Source: an uncultured Pseudomonadota bacterium
GTDB lineage: Bacteria; Pseudomonadota; Alphaproteobacteria; Rs-D84
DNA length: 64,000 bases
Direction of reading: 5' to 3'
NCBI GenBank assembly: GCA_949296475.1
Contig: CASFOK010000001.1
Coordinates: 84,535-148,534, forward strand
Both the position numbers and the translations under genes were made by a program. The number at the start of each line of letters is the position of its first letter. The stretch's first letter is position 1. The notes beneath the pieces are model-generated. The model ran no database searches, was not told the DNA's origin, and saw only the letters and a list, made by a program, of their open reading frames with translations. Below are positions 15,921-24,232 of the stretch, in pieces.

Positions 15921-17609
15921 ATGAAAACGACAAGAAATTTTATAGGATATTATTTACTTGTAACCGCGACGTGTGTGACGCCTTGGTCGGCGATGGCGGG
16001 AATTCGCGTCGGCAATTCCAGCCGTAGTTATGCCGAGGCGTATAATCAAGTTAATATGATGCAACAACCTGCTTATAATCAAACGGTACCGGTTGTTACA
16101 ACGCCGTCTACGGACACAGAAAATAACCTGCCGGTCAGGGTTGCTGATGCTGAATTGGCAGAACAAGTCATAAGCGGGGATGTTAATTCCGCTGTTAATA
16201 CTTCGCAACTGGAATCGTGTGCGATGATATATCCAAATGGTGAATTTGCATGGGACAGACCGACGGTTGGACGTGGAACGGGCGGTGCAAATACTTGTGT
16301 TGCGGTGGTTGAAATGCGCGGTTATCAGATGGGAACAAACGGTTCAGATGTGGTATTGGCACGTGCTAATCTGGCGGCAGGTGACTCTGTTAAGTGCAAC
16401 ATATCGGACTTTCCTTATGCGTCATATCTGTCGGCTGTTGAAAATGTAGTTTTTCCTGCAGATAACGAACCAACCAGGGAAGACGTTGTCAAGGTTATGA
16501 ACGAAGAACAAAAACAAAACGCGGTTTTGAAAATAGCGGCGGGGGCGATTTTGGGTGGTTTGGGCGGTAATATAACAGGCTCAAACGATCCCGGTAACGA
16601 CAGTTTGTTGGGTACAGACAAAGGTAAAATGCAAAACACATTGGTTGGTGCTTTGGGTGGTGCGGCGTTAATGGCTGGTAACGCTTATTCTGGCAAGGTT
16701 GCAGGTGATGTAATTTTATCAACTGGTGTAAACGCTTTTGCGGGCGGTATCATCGGTAATATAATGTCTACAGGCGACCCTGTTTTACGTATAGAAGATT
16801 GTGTGTTGAACGGCCGAAAAACGCGATGCTTGTGGGGTGCGTTGGTCTCTGTTGAGCCTGTGGAGAGTAAAAATATTTATTATAACACAGATACGCAAAA
16901 AACATATGTATGCGACAGTGATAATAAAAACTGTGAAGCAATGGAACTTGTCGGCGTTAAATACGATAATAAAAATATAGAGGATATTGAAGAAGGGGAT
17001 TTTACCACGATTATAAACACAACAGACAATCGGTGTATGTTGGTAAAAGTAGGAAACCAAACTGCCGAGACAATGAAATGTGGTACAGATATACAAAGTC
17101 CAAATAATCTTATACAAACAGACAAGGGGATGTTTATAAAAGTTACAGCGCTGGGCAAGGTTGGAAATGAACAAATTGCTGCTGTTGTGCCGGATGTTCG
17201 TGATGGTGCGTTTGGGATGAAGAAAAAAGATTGGGAAGATTGGAAAAAATCTCGTGGTGGTATAGTTGTTTATGGCAGAAGTTCCAACGGTCAACCATAT
17301 GAGCTGGAAGAAGGCAAGGCATCAGGCGCGTTAGATAAATTTTTCCCTATGACTGTTGATGCAGGTGACGGTTCCTTGATAGATTTTGGTAACAAGGCAA
17401 GGTTAAAAACGACTTTGATTGGTGCAGGTACCGGTGGCGCAATGGGTGCGTTTGTCGGCTATCAGGGGGCGCAATCTGATATAGAAAATCGTTGGGTTTC
17501 GGCCGTGCGTGAATACAAAGATTCTTTGCAAAAGTTTTATTGTGTAACAGGTAATAGGTTCTTGGGGTATTATAATGATACGATTACGATACCAAATATG
17601 ACAGAATAA
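15921..17609 (+). CDS. Exported protein with glycine-rich membrane-like core
   Basis: This 562-residue protein has a signal peptide (about residues 1-26, ending WSAMA). A central Gly/Ala-rich region, about 205-290, contains repeated glycine-zipper-like stretches (AAGAILGGLGGNI, ALGGAALMAG, AGGIIGNIM), and a similar one (GAGTGGAMGAFVG) lies near 500. Between them lies a polar domain with several cysteines. Glycine zippers of this kind occur in lipid-inserting or oligomeric envelope proteins. The specific function is unknown. It follows the barrel gene by 62 bases and may share its transcript; a terminator follows. Confidence 0.6.
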   Translation: MKTTRNFIGYYLLVTATCVTPWSAMAGIRVGNSSRSYAEAYNQVNMMQQPAYNQTVPVVTTPSTDTENNLPVRVADAELAEQVISGDVNSAVNTSQLESCAMIYPNGEFAWDRPTVGRGTGGANTCVAVVEMRGYQMGTNGSDVVLARANLAAGDSVKCNISDFPYASYLSAVENVVFPADNEPTREDVVKVMNEEQKQNAVLKIAAGAILGGLGGNITGSNDPGNDSLLGTDKGKMQNTLVGALGGAALMAGNAYSGKVAGDVILSTGVNAFAGGIIGNIMSTGDPVLRIEDCVLNGRKTRCLWGALVSVEPVESKNIYYNTDTQKTYVCDSDNKNCEAMELVGVKYDNKNIEDIEEGDFTTIINTTDNRCMLVKVGNQTAETMKCGTDIQSPNNLIQTDKGMFIKVTALGKVGNEQIAAVVPDVRDGAFGMKKKDWEDWKKSRGGIVVYGRSSNGQPYELEEGKASGALDKFFPMTVDAGDGSLIDFGNKARLKTTLIGAGTGGAMGAFVGYQGAQSDIENRWVSAVREYKDSLQKFYCVTGNRFLGYYNDTITIPNMTE

Positions 17610-17610
17610 A

Positions 17611-17636
17611 AAAAACGCCCGTTTGGGCGTTTTTTT
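17611..17636. terminator. Bidirectional terminator
   Basis: The stem AAACGCCC (17613-17620) / GGGCGTTT (17625-17632) has A-run on one side and T-run on the other. It serves both this gene and the convergent glyS. Confidence 0.8.
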
Positions 17637-18996
17637 ATTGCTGAACTATATTTAATACCCGCTTTGCGACATCGGATATTGCAATTCTCTCTTGTTCCAT
17701 GGTGTCACGGTGACGCAACGTCACAGTGCCGTCTTCTTGGGTTTGGTGGTCAACTGTTATGCAAACAGGTGTACCGATTTCATCGTGACGGCGATAATTC
17801 TTACCAATGTTACCGGAATTTTCCAGTTCTATACGTCCGATGTGTAACTTGCGCAGTTCGTTTTCAATGTTGTTTGCAATTTCTACCAGTTCTGGTACAT
17901 TTCTTGCCAGCGGTATAACGGCTGCCTTGACCGGTGCAAGCCACGGTTTTAACTTCAAGACAACGCGACTTTTTCCGTCTGGCAGTGTTTCTTCGGTATA
18001 TGCTTCTAACATGACGGCCAGCATAGCGCGATTAACGCCCATGGCTGTTTCTATTACATAAGGCACAAAGTTTTCACCAGTTTGTGGGTCGCTGTAAGAC
18101 AATTTTACAGTACTGTCTTTGTTTTCAATTACTTTGGCTTGGATGTTTAATTCATCTTGTGCTTTTGTGTGCGATCCTAAGTCAAAGTCTTGTCTGTTAT
18201 GTATTCCTTCTACTTCGTCAAAACCGTCAGGAAATTCGTATTCTATATCGCCGGCGGCCTTGGCATAGTGTGCCAACTTCTCGTGCGGGGTAAAACGCAG
18301 TTTTTCTGCTGGAATCCCCAGCGAGTTTATCCACCAAGCCCTGCGAATTTCTTTCCACATTTCAAAATATTTTTCGTCTTCGTCTGGTCTGACGAAATAT
18401 TGCATTTCTGCTTGTTCAAATTCGCGCATACGGAAAACGAAGCCACGCGGTGAAATTTCGTTTCTGAACGCCTTACCAATTTGGGCAATACCAAATGGTA
18501 ATTTATGGGGCTTTGCGTCCAATACGTTTTTGAAATTTACATAAGTCGTTGTGGCTGTTTCAGGACGCAAATAGGCATTAATCGCACCGTCCGCCGTTGC
18601 GCCAATAGACAATCCCATCATCAGTTGATATGCGCGCGGCGCCGTTAAGTCAGTGCTGCCACAGTTGTCACATTTAGTTTGGTCTTTCATTTTGTCTTGG
18701 CGCATACGTGTGCCACATTTTTTGCATTCAACCAGTGGGTCTGAAAAATTACTTTCGTGGCCAGAATATTTCCATAATAATTTATTACTTATCAAAGCCG
18801 CATCCAGCCCTTCTATGTCGTTGCGCGAATACACCATCGCGTCCCACCAAGCGTTACGTATATTTTTCATTAATTCAACGCCGTACGGGCCATAATCATA
18901 AGCACCGCCCAGTCCGCCATAAATTTCCGAACCTGTGAAGATGAAACCGCGTCTTTTACACAAAGCGACAATATCGTTAATTGTTTTTGCTGGCAT
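17635..18996 (-). CDS. glyS: Glycyl-tRNA synthetase, single-chain (alpha2) type
   Basis: This 453-residue class II aminoacyl-tRNA synthetase charges tRNA-Gly. The opening GGLGGAYDYGPYG, a zinc-type CxxC...CxxC insert (KKCGTRMRQD ... CDNCGS), motif 2 with FRNEISPRGFVFRMREFEQAEMQ-like sequence, and a C-terminal anticodon-binding domain all match the alpha2 form. The usual RPETAQGIF motif reads RPETATTTY here. Most Proteobacteria instead use the alpha2-beta2 GlyQ/GlyS enzyme, so this is unusual for the apparent lineage. The ATG at 18996 has AGGGG upstream; a longer frame to 19026 does not. Flanked by terminators, it is a single-gene unit. Confidence 0.9.
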   Translation of the reverse strand: MPAKTINDIVALCKRRGFIFTGSEIYGGLGGAYDYGPYGVELMKNIRNAWWDAMVYSRNDIEGLDAALISNKLLWKYSGHESNFSDPLVECKKCGTRMRQDKMKDQTKCDNCGSTDLTAPRAYQLMMGLSIGATADGAINAYLRPETATTTYVNFKNVLDAKPHKLPFGIAQIGKAFRNEISPRGFVFRMREFEQAEMQYFVRPDEDEKYFEMWKEIRRAWWINSLGIPAEKLRFTPHEKLAHYAKAAGDIEYEFPDGFDEVEGIHNRQDFDLGSHTKAQDELNIQAKVIENKDSTVKLSYSDPQTGENFVPYVIETAMGVNRAMLAVMLEAYTEETLPDGKSRVVLKLKPWLAPVKAAVIPLARNVPELVEIANNIENELRKLHIGRIELENSGNIGKNYRRHDEIGTPVCITVDHQTQEDGTVTLRHRDTMEQERIAISDVAKRVLNIVQQ

Positions 18997-19064
18997 TTTT
19001 CTACCCCTAAATGTTACAGGATACATATTATACAGATTTTAGTTTTTTGCAATAAATAAAGCGA

Positions 19065-19096
19065 TAAAAAAAGAACGGGTACAAAGTCCCGTTCTT
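19065..19096 (-). terminator. Terminator of the ferredoxin gene
   Basis: The 9-bp stem AAGAACGGG (19071-19079) / CCCGTTCTT (19088-19096) has an A-run on its left, which is the T-run of the minus strand. Confidence 0.75.
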
Positions 19097-19112
19097 TTTT
19101 GTTTGTTTTCTG

Positions 19113-19295
19113 TTATTTTGCTTCTGGTGCGATTGCTGTCACAGGGCATACCGCAGCACAAGTTCCGCAAGACATACATTTTGCAGGGTCAATCACGCAT
19201 TTACCGTCTGCACCTGTTGAAATCGCCATAACTGGACATGCGCCCATACAAGTATGACAACCGATACATTTTGCAGGGTCTATTTTATAAGCCAT
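19113..19295 (-). CDS. 2[4Fe-4S] bacterial-type ferredoxin
   Basis: This 60-residue electron carrier has two clusters of CxxCxxCxxxCP (CIGCHTCMGACP and CMSCGTCAAVCP), the classical clostridial-type pattern for two [4Fe-4S] clusters at low potential. It has no extension. GGAG precedes the ATG. It lies 16 bases after the Bax-inhibitor family gene on the same strand and could be co-transcribed with it. Such ferredoxins often serve anaerobic oxidoreductases and radical enzymes, which fits the class III ribonucleotide reductase elsewhere in the window. Confidence 0.93.
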   Translation of the reverse strand: MAYKIDPAKCIGCHTCMGACPVMAISTGADGKCVIDPAKCMSCGTCAAVCPVTAIAPEAK

Positions 19296-19311
19296 TTTTT
19301 TCTCCGTTGTT

Positions 19312-20061
19312 TTAATTTCTGTTAAATAAGCTCAGCAGATATTGGAACATCGCGATAAACGATATGTACAAGTGCAATGCACCTAATACGGCCAATTGAT
19401 TTCTTTGGTGGTCGTCTGCTGTAACCGCATATGCACGTTTTAAGTTTTGCATATCATAGGCTGTGAACAGCGCAAATACTAATACGCCGATAAAGCATAC
19501 TATTGTCCCAAATGTACCGCCCAAAATGCCCGGCCAGATGAAAGATGCCAATCCAACTAATATTAAACCTATCATGCCCATCATCAAGAATATGCCCAAG
19601 AAAGATAGGTCTTTGACTGTCTTGTATCCAAACAACGCCATGCAGGCAAACATAACCGCAGCCAATATAAATGCAAATAATATAGACGCAGGATTAACTG
19701 TTAGTACGGCAACCAATAACGGTGTCATCACGACGCCCATTAAAACGGAATACAGTGCTAATAATAAAGCGCCTGTTGCGGGCTTGAAACTGAAAGCACG
19801 AACTTGCGCCCATATGGATAAGGCCAATCCGCCAAACAGCAAGATGTAATAAAGCGCCGTAAAGTTACCTGTGTGCAGGTTTATCAAGTAGATAAACCAT
19901 CCGCCCCAAATTGTCAGGTACGAAGCAACTGCCGTCAAAGCAACCGCCCCGAACATCAAAGCAAATATTCGCTTCAGGTAAAGTTCAATTCCGCTGCGCG
20001 CAGTTTTATTTTGCTGTGGCATATCTGTTTTTGTTTTTAGTGCAACGTTTTTTATTGCCAT
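19312..20061 (-). CDS. Bax inhibitor-1/YccA family membrane protein
   Basis: This 249-residue inner-membrane protein has about seven hydrophobic segments. After a short basic N-terminus it carries the family pattern (RIFALMFGAVALTAVASYL, FMMGMIGLILVGLASF, and the C-terminal FTAYDMQNLKRAY, close to the usual YDTQ signature). In other bacteria the family includes YccA, a modulator of FtsH, and YetJ, a pH-sensitive calcium leak. The substrate here is unknown. The ATG follows AAGGAG. It is divergent from the 20145 gene, with 83 bases between the starts. Confidence 0.88.
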   Translation of the reverse strand: MAIKNVALKTKTDMPQQNKTARSGIELYLKRIFALMFGAVALTAVASYLTIWGGWFIYLINLHTGNFTALYYILLFGGLALSIWAQVRAFSFKPATGALLLALYSVLMGVVMTPLLVAVLTVNPASILFAFILAAVMFACMALFGYKTVKDLSFLGIFLMMGMIGLILVGLASFIWPGILGGTFGTIVCFIGVLVFALFTAYDMQNLKRAYAVTADDHQRNQLAVLGALHLYISFIAMFQYLLSLFNRN

Positions 20062-20144
20062 TTAATTCTCCTTGTTAAACATATAAATATATAATACAAT
20101 GTAGTAAGCATTTCAAGATAAATAAAAATACAAGGGGGTTACAT

Positions 20145-20381
20145 ATGTCTAATATGACAAGAAGTCAACGCGTTAAAGAAATCGGCAAAAAAGCAGATTG
20201 CAAAGAAGATTTTTCAAAACAAGAACTTAAAGTGTACTTGACCGACCAATTGAAAAAAGCCGAGGCGTCTTTAAAAGATTTGATGGAAAATCAACCGCAA
20301 AACGCACAAACGAAAAAATCAATTGCTAAACTTAATGAAATCATATTAAACTTCAAAGATGCTGTCAAGCGGTATAGATAG
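20145..20381 (+). CDS. Small helical protein upstream of lgt
   Basis: This 78-residue protein is basic and predicted almost wholly helical, with heptad-like spacing around LTDQLKKAEASLKDLMENQ. It has no signal or membrane segment and is not recognised. A strong AAGGGGG ribosome site precedes the ATG. The gene ends 3 bases before lgt, so the two are co-transcribed; this does not by itself show a functional link. Confidence 0.6.
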   Translation: MSNMTRSQRVKEIGKKADCKEDFSKQELKVYLTDQLKKAEASLKDLMENQPQNAQTKKSIAKLNEIILNFKDAVKRYR

Positions 20382-20384
20382 TCT

Positions 20385-21191
20385 ATGGCCATAGTTATAA
20401 ATCCCATTTCCCCGGTGGCGTTTACTGTATTTGGTTTGGATATCAGATGGTATGCGCTGGCGTATATTTTGGCTTTTGTGATTGGTTATTTTGCGATAAA
20501 GCGATTTACAATGAACAAAAGCCATGATTTTGTATTAACAAAGAAGCAACTTGATGATTTATTAACTGCGATTGTTCTGGGGGTTATAATTGGCGGTCGC
20601 TTGGGGTATGTTGTTTTTTATAACTTGTCTTTTTTCATATCTCATCCATTAGAGATATTTGCCGTTTGGCATGGTGGGATGAGTTTTCATGGTGGTTTAC
20701 TGGGGGTTATTGTCGCAACTATTTTATTTGCGCGTAAAGAAAGGCTTGATCCGTTAAAGATATTGGATAGGTTGGCGGTTATTGCTCCGATAGGTTTGTT
20801 CTTTGGCAGGATTGCGAATTTTATAAATATGGAGGTTATGGGGCGTCCAACAGATGTTCCGTGGGCAGTGGTTTTTGCGGGACATGGTGAGGTACCGCGT
20901 CATCCTAGCCCTTTGTACGAAGCCACGGCCGAGGGTATAGTATTATTTATAATAATGTATTGTTTATATAAGTATACACGGTTGCGCAAGTATCCTGGGG
21001 CCTTGGGTGGTATGATGGGCATGCTTTACGCGGTATTCAGGGTATTGTGCGAGCAATTCCGGGCACCCGACATACAGATAGGTTTTTTAACAAGTTGGGG
21101 TTTAACGATGGGGCAATTATTATCTGGGATAATGTTTTTATTTGGTTTGGGATTGTTTGTATATTCTGTAAAAAGTGGGTTAAAGGAATAA
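20385..21191 (+). CDS. lgt: Prolipoprotein diacylglyceryl transferase
   Basis: This 268-residue inner-membrane enzyme moves a diacylglyceryl group from phosphatidylglycerol to the lipobox cysteine of prolipoproteins, the first step of lipoprotein maturation. About seven hydrophobic segments are visible. The conserved WHGGMSFHGGLLG segment and the signature GRIANFINMEVMGRPTDVPW contain the catalytic and substrate-binding His, Arg and Asn residues. The length is normal. LptE in this window carries a lipobox and is a likely substrate. Confidence 0.95.
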   Translation: MAIVINPISPVAFTVFGLDIRWYALAYILAFVIGYFAIKRFTMNKSHDFVLTKKQLDDLLTAIVLGVIIGGRLGYVVFYNLSFFISHPLEIFAVWHGGMSFHGGLLGVIVATILFARKERLDPLKILDRLAVIAPIGLFFGRIANFINMEVMGRPTDVPWAVVFAGHGEVPRHPSPLYEATAEGIVLFIIMYCLYKYTRLRKYPGALGGMMGMLYAVFRVLCEQFRAPDIQIGFLTSWGLTMGQLLSGIMFLFGLGLFVYSVKSGLKE

Positions 21192-21196
21192 AATTC

Positions 21197-21225
21197 TTGA
21201 TAAATGTCCGATAATAGTTTATAGT
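21197..21225 (+). promoter_or_regulatory. Promoter for the tRNA-Ser transcript
   Basis: TTGATA (21197-21202) and TATAGT (21220-21225) have a 17-bp spacer. Transcription would run through both copies of the 62-bp repeat into tRNA-Ser. Confidence 0.55.
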
Positions 21226-21260
21226 GCAACGCAGTTTGTGTTTGGTTGCGAAATCCCAAG

Positions 21261-21322
21261 GCGAACAAAACCGTAGGTTGAAAGACCGTCGGTAAAAGAG
21301 TTTAGGATGGGTGGCAGAGCGG
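21261..21322 (+). repeat. 62-bp direct repeat, copy 1, ending in a truncated tRNA-Ser 5' end
   Basis: This matches 21416-21477 with a single difference. Its last 18 bases (GGATGGGTGGCAGAGCGG) are the first 18 of tRNA-Ser. The similarity continues weakly to about 21340 (GGCGGTCTTG), then is lost. Confidence 0.8.
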
Positions 21323-21415
21323 GGCAATAGCGGCGGTCTTGCATACGAGTCAGCGAGACGAGCGAAGCGAAGTCAAGCGCGAACGAGTGGTGAGCAGCGC
21401 CGTCAGGTGCGACGA

Positions 21416-21477
21416 GCGAACAAAACCGTAGGTTGAAAGGCCGTCGGTAAAAGAGTTTAGGATGGGTGGCAGAGCGG
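21416..21477 (+). repeat. 62-bp direct repeat, copy 2, leading into intact tRNA-Ser
   Basis: This is the second copy, 155 bases downstream of the first; it forms the 5' leader and start of the functional tRNA. Confidence 0.8.
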
Positions 21478-21549
21478 TCGAATGCGGCGGTCTTGAAAAC
21501 CGTTGTGGGGGCAACTCCACCGGGGGTTCGAATCCCTCCCCATCCGCCA
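21460..21549 (+). tRNA. tRNA-Ser (anticodon TGA)
   Basis: A complete class II tRNA of 90 bases: acceptor GGATGGG/CCCATCC, anticodon loop CTTGAAA, long variable arm (TGTGGGGGCAACTCCACC), T arm GGGGGTTCGAATCCCTCC, discriminator G and encoded CCA. A terminator follows within 12 bases. Confidence 0.95.
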
Positions 21550-21560
21550 GGAATATGACG

Positions 21561-21593
21561 CATCCCGTGGCAACCCCACGGGATGTTCTTTTT
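21561..21593 (+). terminator. Terminator of tRNA-Ser
   Basis: The 10-bp stem CATCCCGTGG (21561-21570) / CCACGGGATG (21576-21585) is followed by TTCTTTTT. Confidence 0.8.
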
Positions 21594-21753
21594 CGCCCCG
21601 TTTCCGGCGATTTTTATACACGACATTACCAGTGTATATCATTAGTTTGCTCCAATTCGCCCATATTTATGATATTTATATATCTTGCCCAAAAATGCGA
21701 TGCCAGTTTTCATTGATTTTTGTAGATTTTATAATAATTTGTTTTAATATGAA

Positions 21754-21972
21754 ATGGATAAAAAAGCAGGAATTAAGTGACACAAGACAACAAAACGTAA
21801 TGTTCCGCCTTATTCTGTATTTGATGCTTTTAAAGGGGCTTTGGCAGATGAAATATATGCAGAATACGGGCCTGATTTGGCAAATGTTCCTGCTGACAGG
21901 TGTCCCGAGATAAATTTTTTCGCAGTATGGTGATTTGCTACGTCTTTAAAAAAACTCTGGAATAAAAACTAA
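21754..21972 (+). pseudogene. Degenerate coding fragment with in-frame stops
   Basis: One frame from ATG 21754 reads MDKKAGIK, then TGA (21778), then a coding-like stretch of about 50 codons that includes VFDAFKGALADEIYAEYG. It meets a second TGA at 21931 and TAA at 21970. Composition and codon use of the middle part look protein-like, but TGA is a normal stop elsewhere in the window. I read it as a decayed gene remnant near the tRNA. Family unknown. The rest of 21594-22162 holds nothing that I can support. Confidence 0.25.
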
Positions 21973-22162
21973 AGGTTTAACTTTAATTGATAGCTTTCTG
22001 GTTATATGGCATTATGCAGTCTATAGAAAAATCAAAAAACACGAATAAGAAATTTTGATTGAGTGGCACTTGTGGAATATATAGGAGTATTGCATTTCTG
22101 ATAAGATCTAATAAATAAAGCATAGTTTAAAAAACGTCCTATCGGGGGATTCGTGCTGCGTT

Positions 22163-22585
22163 TTACAAAGCACTACTAACTTTTGCAGACCTAGAAAAAC
22201 GCTTCTTTGCTACAGTTTTTATTTGTGTTGGCATGCTTGAATTTTTTTGACTATGTGTTTTTAATGAAATAGAAACATTATCTCTTTTTGCTGATTTAGA
22301 TTTGTTGGTTTCTTTTTTATCAAAAAGAGCCCATATAATTGCGGCAATAACAAGTATTGTTATTGGCAAAATAGTACTCATATTGTAAATAATATTCTTA
22401 TGCTTGCTATCTTTTGAATACGCAATAAATACAGGTATACAAGAAAAAAATAATTGAATAAAAAATCCTAATATAAAATATTTCCAATATTCCTGAGGGT
22501 AAAAAGCACCACCTGCTATAGTGGTTCCCCCTAAAAAACCCGCCCAAATTAAACGCGCAAAAGGAAATTTTTTGTTTTCTTTCAT
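22163..22585 (-). CDS. Small integral membrane protein
   Basis: This 140-residue protein has about three hydrophobic segments (LIWAGFLGGTTIAGGAF, YFILGFFIQLFFSCIPVFIAY, ILPITILVIAAIIWALF) followed by a Lys/Ser-rich tail that ends in RSAKVSSAL. It is not recognised. The ATG at 22585 follows AAGGATTT; a longer frame has no ribosome site. It is divergent from the FtsK-ankyrin gene at the left edge of the accessory island. Membrane proteins are common partners in defence loci, but no functional link is shown. Confidence 0.55.
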   Translation of the reverse strand: MKENKKFPFARLIWAGFLGGTTIAGGAFYPQEYWKYFILGFFIQLFFSCIPVFIAYSKDSKHKNIIYNMSTILPITILVIAAIIWALFDKKETNKSKSAKRDNVSISLKTHSQKNSSMPTQIKTVAKKRFSRSAKVSSAL

Positions 22586-22750
22586 TTTAAATCCTTGTAT
22601 CTTTATGCAAGAGTTATTATTCTGTATCGCACGCATATACGCAACATATTTTTGATTATTATAAATTTGTGCTTCTTTTTTTATAAATACGACCGTATTT
22701 GTCGTATTTATATTTTAACCTTACGCACAAGAATACAAAAGGTGGGCAAT

Positions 22751-24172
22751 ATGGACGAACTGAACAATCAAATAGAGCAATTTATAGCAGATGTCGCAAA
22801 GCATAATATAAAAGCCAAAAAAATTACACATACAACAGGACCGCTGGTTATAACTTACAGGTTTGAACTGACAGATGGTTATACCCCAGAACAATTCTCA
22901 AAAGATATAGAAAAGATAGAGCCCAAAGCGCGTGTTATTCCAATTGAGAATACTAATTATGTTGATGTTGAAGTTCCAAGTATTTATCGTCAAATGGTAT
23001 GGCTGAAAGATTTGCTAAAATCTCCGGAGTTCAAAAAGTCGCCATATAAAAGTCCTGTTGTTCTTGGGGTGGATACAGCGGGTAAACCTGTTTGTTATGA
23101 TTTTGATAATATGCCAGGTTTGTTGATAGCAGGTAGCACTGGATGTGGTAAAACACAGTTGATTTATTCAATAGCACTATCGTTGATGAAAACGCATAAC
23201 CACGAAGAATGCAAGTTTATGATATTTGATACCAAAGGTGCTGATTTCTATGATTTTGATTGGAGTTCTCATATCCTAATTCCTGTTAAAACAAGTGCAG
23301 AACGTATAACAGGCTTGCGTGGAATTGAGCGAGACGTCCTAGAGCGTTACCAATTATTAATAGAAAACAAGCAGGATGAATTAAAAGACTATTGTCGATT
23401 GGTTGTGATTATTGATGAATACAGCGAATTATTAAAAGTGCATGGAAAAGAATTTGAAAATTTTATAACCAGAATTTTATCAAAAGCACAGGGAACAAAA
23501 GCCCATATCGTTATGGGAACACGTTTATCTGCCAAAGAAAAGGTGATTGATACTTTCAAAGAAGCGTTCCCGTGTAAGGCTTATTTCAATATGGAACCTG
23601 AACAAGCGCCCAAAAAACTGATAGAATGTGGTGATATGTTGTTTATAGATAGGGATAAGCAACCCGTACGTATACATACGCCATTTATATTTGAAACGGA
23701 TTTGAAATCTTGCTTTCTAAAGAAGGGTGCGAAAGCCGCAACAAAGAAATTATTAGAAATGGCATTTCATTGTGAAATACCCCTGCACGTTATAAAGGAT
23801 TTAATAGACAGTGGTGCCGATGTAAACGCAAAATTGGAGTGGGGAGCACCTTTATTACATTGGTTTAGAGATCCACATATTATTCAGGCTTTGATAGATG
23901 CTGGTGCAGATGTAGATATTCGGGATGACCATAAAGTAACACCATTGATGGAAAATTCAGATATTGAATGTATAAAAGTATTATTAAAAAATGGCGCAAA
24001 TGTGCACGTGGTTGATGATATGGGGCATGATGCATTGTGGTATCATTCACATGAACCAGAAATACAGATGCTGTTATTAGAACATGGTGCAAAATTATCA
24101 AAAGAGTCATATTTATATAAAATCGTAACGAATAAAAAATTAAGAAAAAAGATAAAAGGAGCTGTACAATAG
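22751..24172 (+). CDS. Soluble FtsK/SpoIIIE-like ATPase fused to ankyrin repeats
   Basis: This 473-residue protein has a short N-terminal FtsK-type domain (1-115; LGVDTAGKPVCYDF resembles the segment before the FtsK motor). A RecA-like motor follows, with Walker A GSTGCGKT (128-135) and Walker B VVIIDEY (218-224). From about 345 there are about four ankyrin repeats (LIDSGADVNAK, LIDAGADVDIRD, LLKNGANVHVVDD, LLLEHGAK). There are no membrane segments and no gamma domain, so this is not chromosomal FtsK. The SR.IL.E.GAE segment after the motor, kept in the second FtsK-like protein at 30851, is missing here. It is first in a same-strand gene run and a likely DNA motor with a protein-binding scaffold. 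Confidence 0.8.
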   Translation: MDELNNQIEQFIADVAKHNIKAKKITHTTGPLVITYRFELTDGYTPEQFSKDIEKIEPKARVIPIENTNYVDVEVPSIYRQMVWLKDLLKSPEFKKSPYKSPVVLGVDTAGKPVCYDFDNMPGLLIAGSTGCGKTQLIYSIALSLMKTHNHEECKFMIFDTKGADFYDFDWSSHILIPVKTSAERITGLRGIERDVLERYQLLIENKQDELKDYCRLVVIIDEYSELLKVHGKEFENFITRILSKAQGTKAHIVMGTRLSAKEKVIDTFKEAFPCKAYFNMEPEQAPKKLIECGDMLFIDRDKQPVRIHTPFIFETDLKSCFLKKGAKAATKKLLEMAFHCEIPLHVIKDLIDSGADVNAKLEWGAPLLHWFRDPHIIQALIDAGADVDIRDDHKVTPLMENSDIECIKVLLKNGANVHVVDDMGHDALWYHSHEPEIQMLLLEHGAKLSKESYLYKIVTNKKLRKKIKGAVQ

Positions 24173-24232
24173 GTTAAAGTAATTGACCTTGGTAATTTAT
24201 ATGGGGTAGAGTGTATAAAAAAGGGAAGGACA

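Noticed and set aside
21304-21345. A second complete tRNA in the first 62-bp repeat copy
   Set aside because: Only the 5' acceptor and part of the D arm match. No 3' acceptor strand or T arm follows.
21503-21913. A 136-codon frame starting inside tRNA-Ser
   Set aside because: It begins within the tRNA and runs through its terminator. The residue composition is not protein-like.
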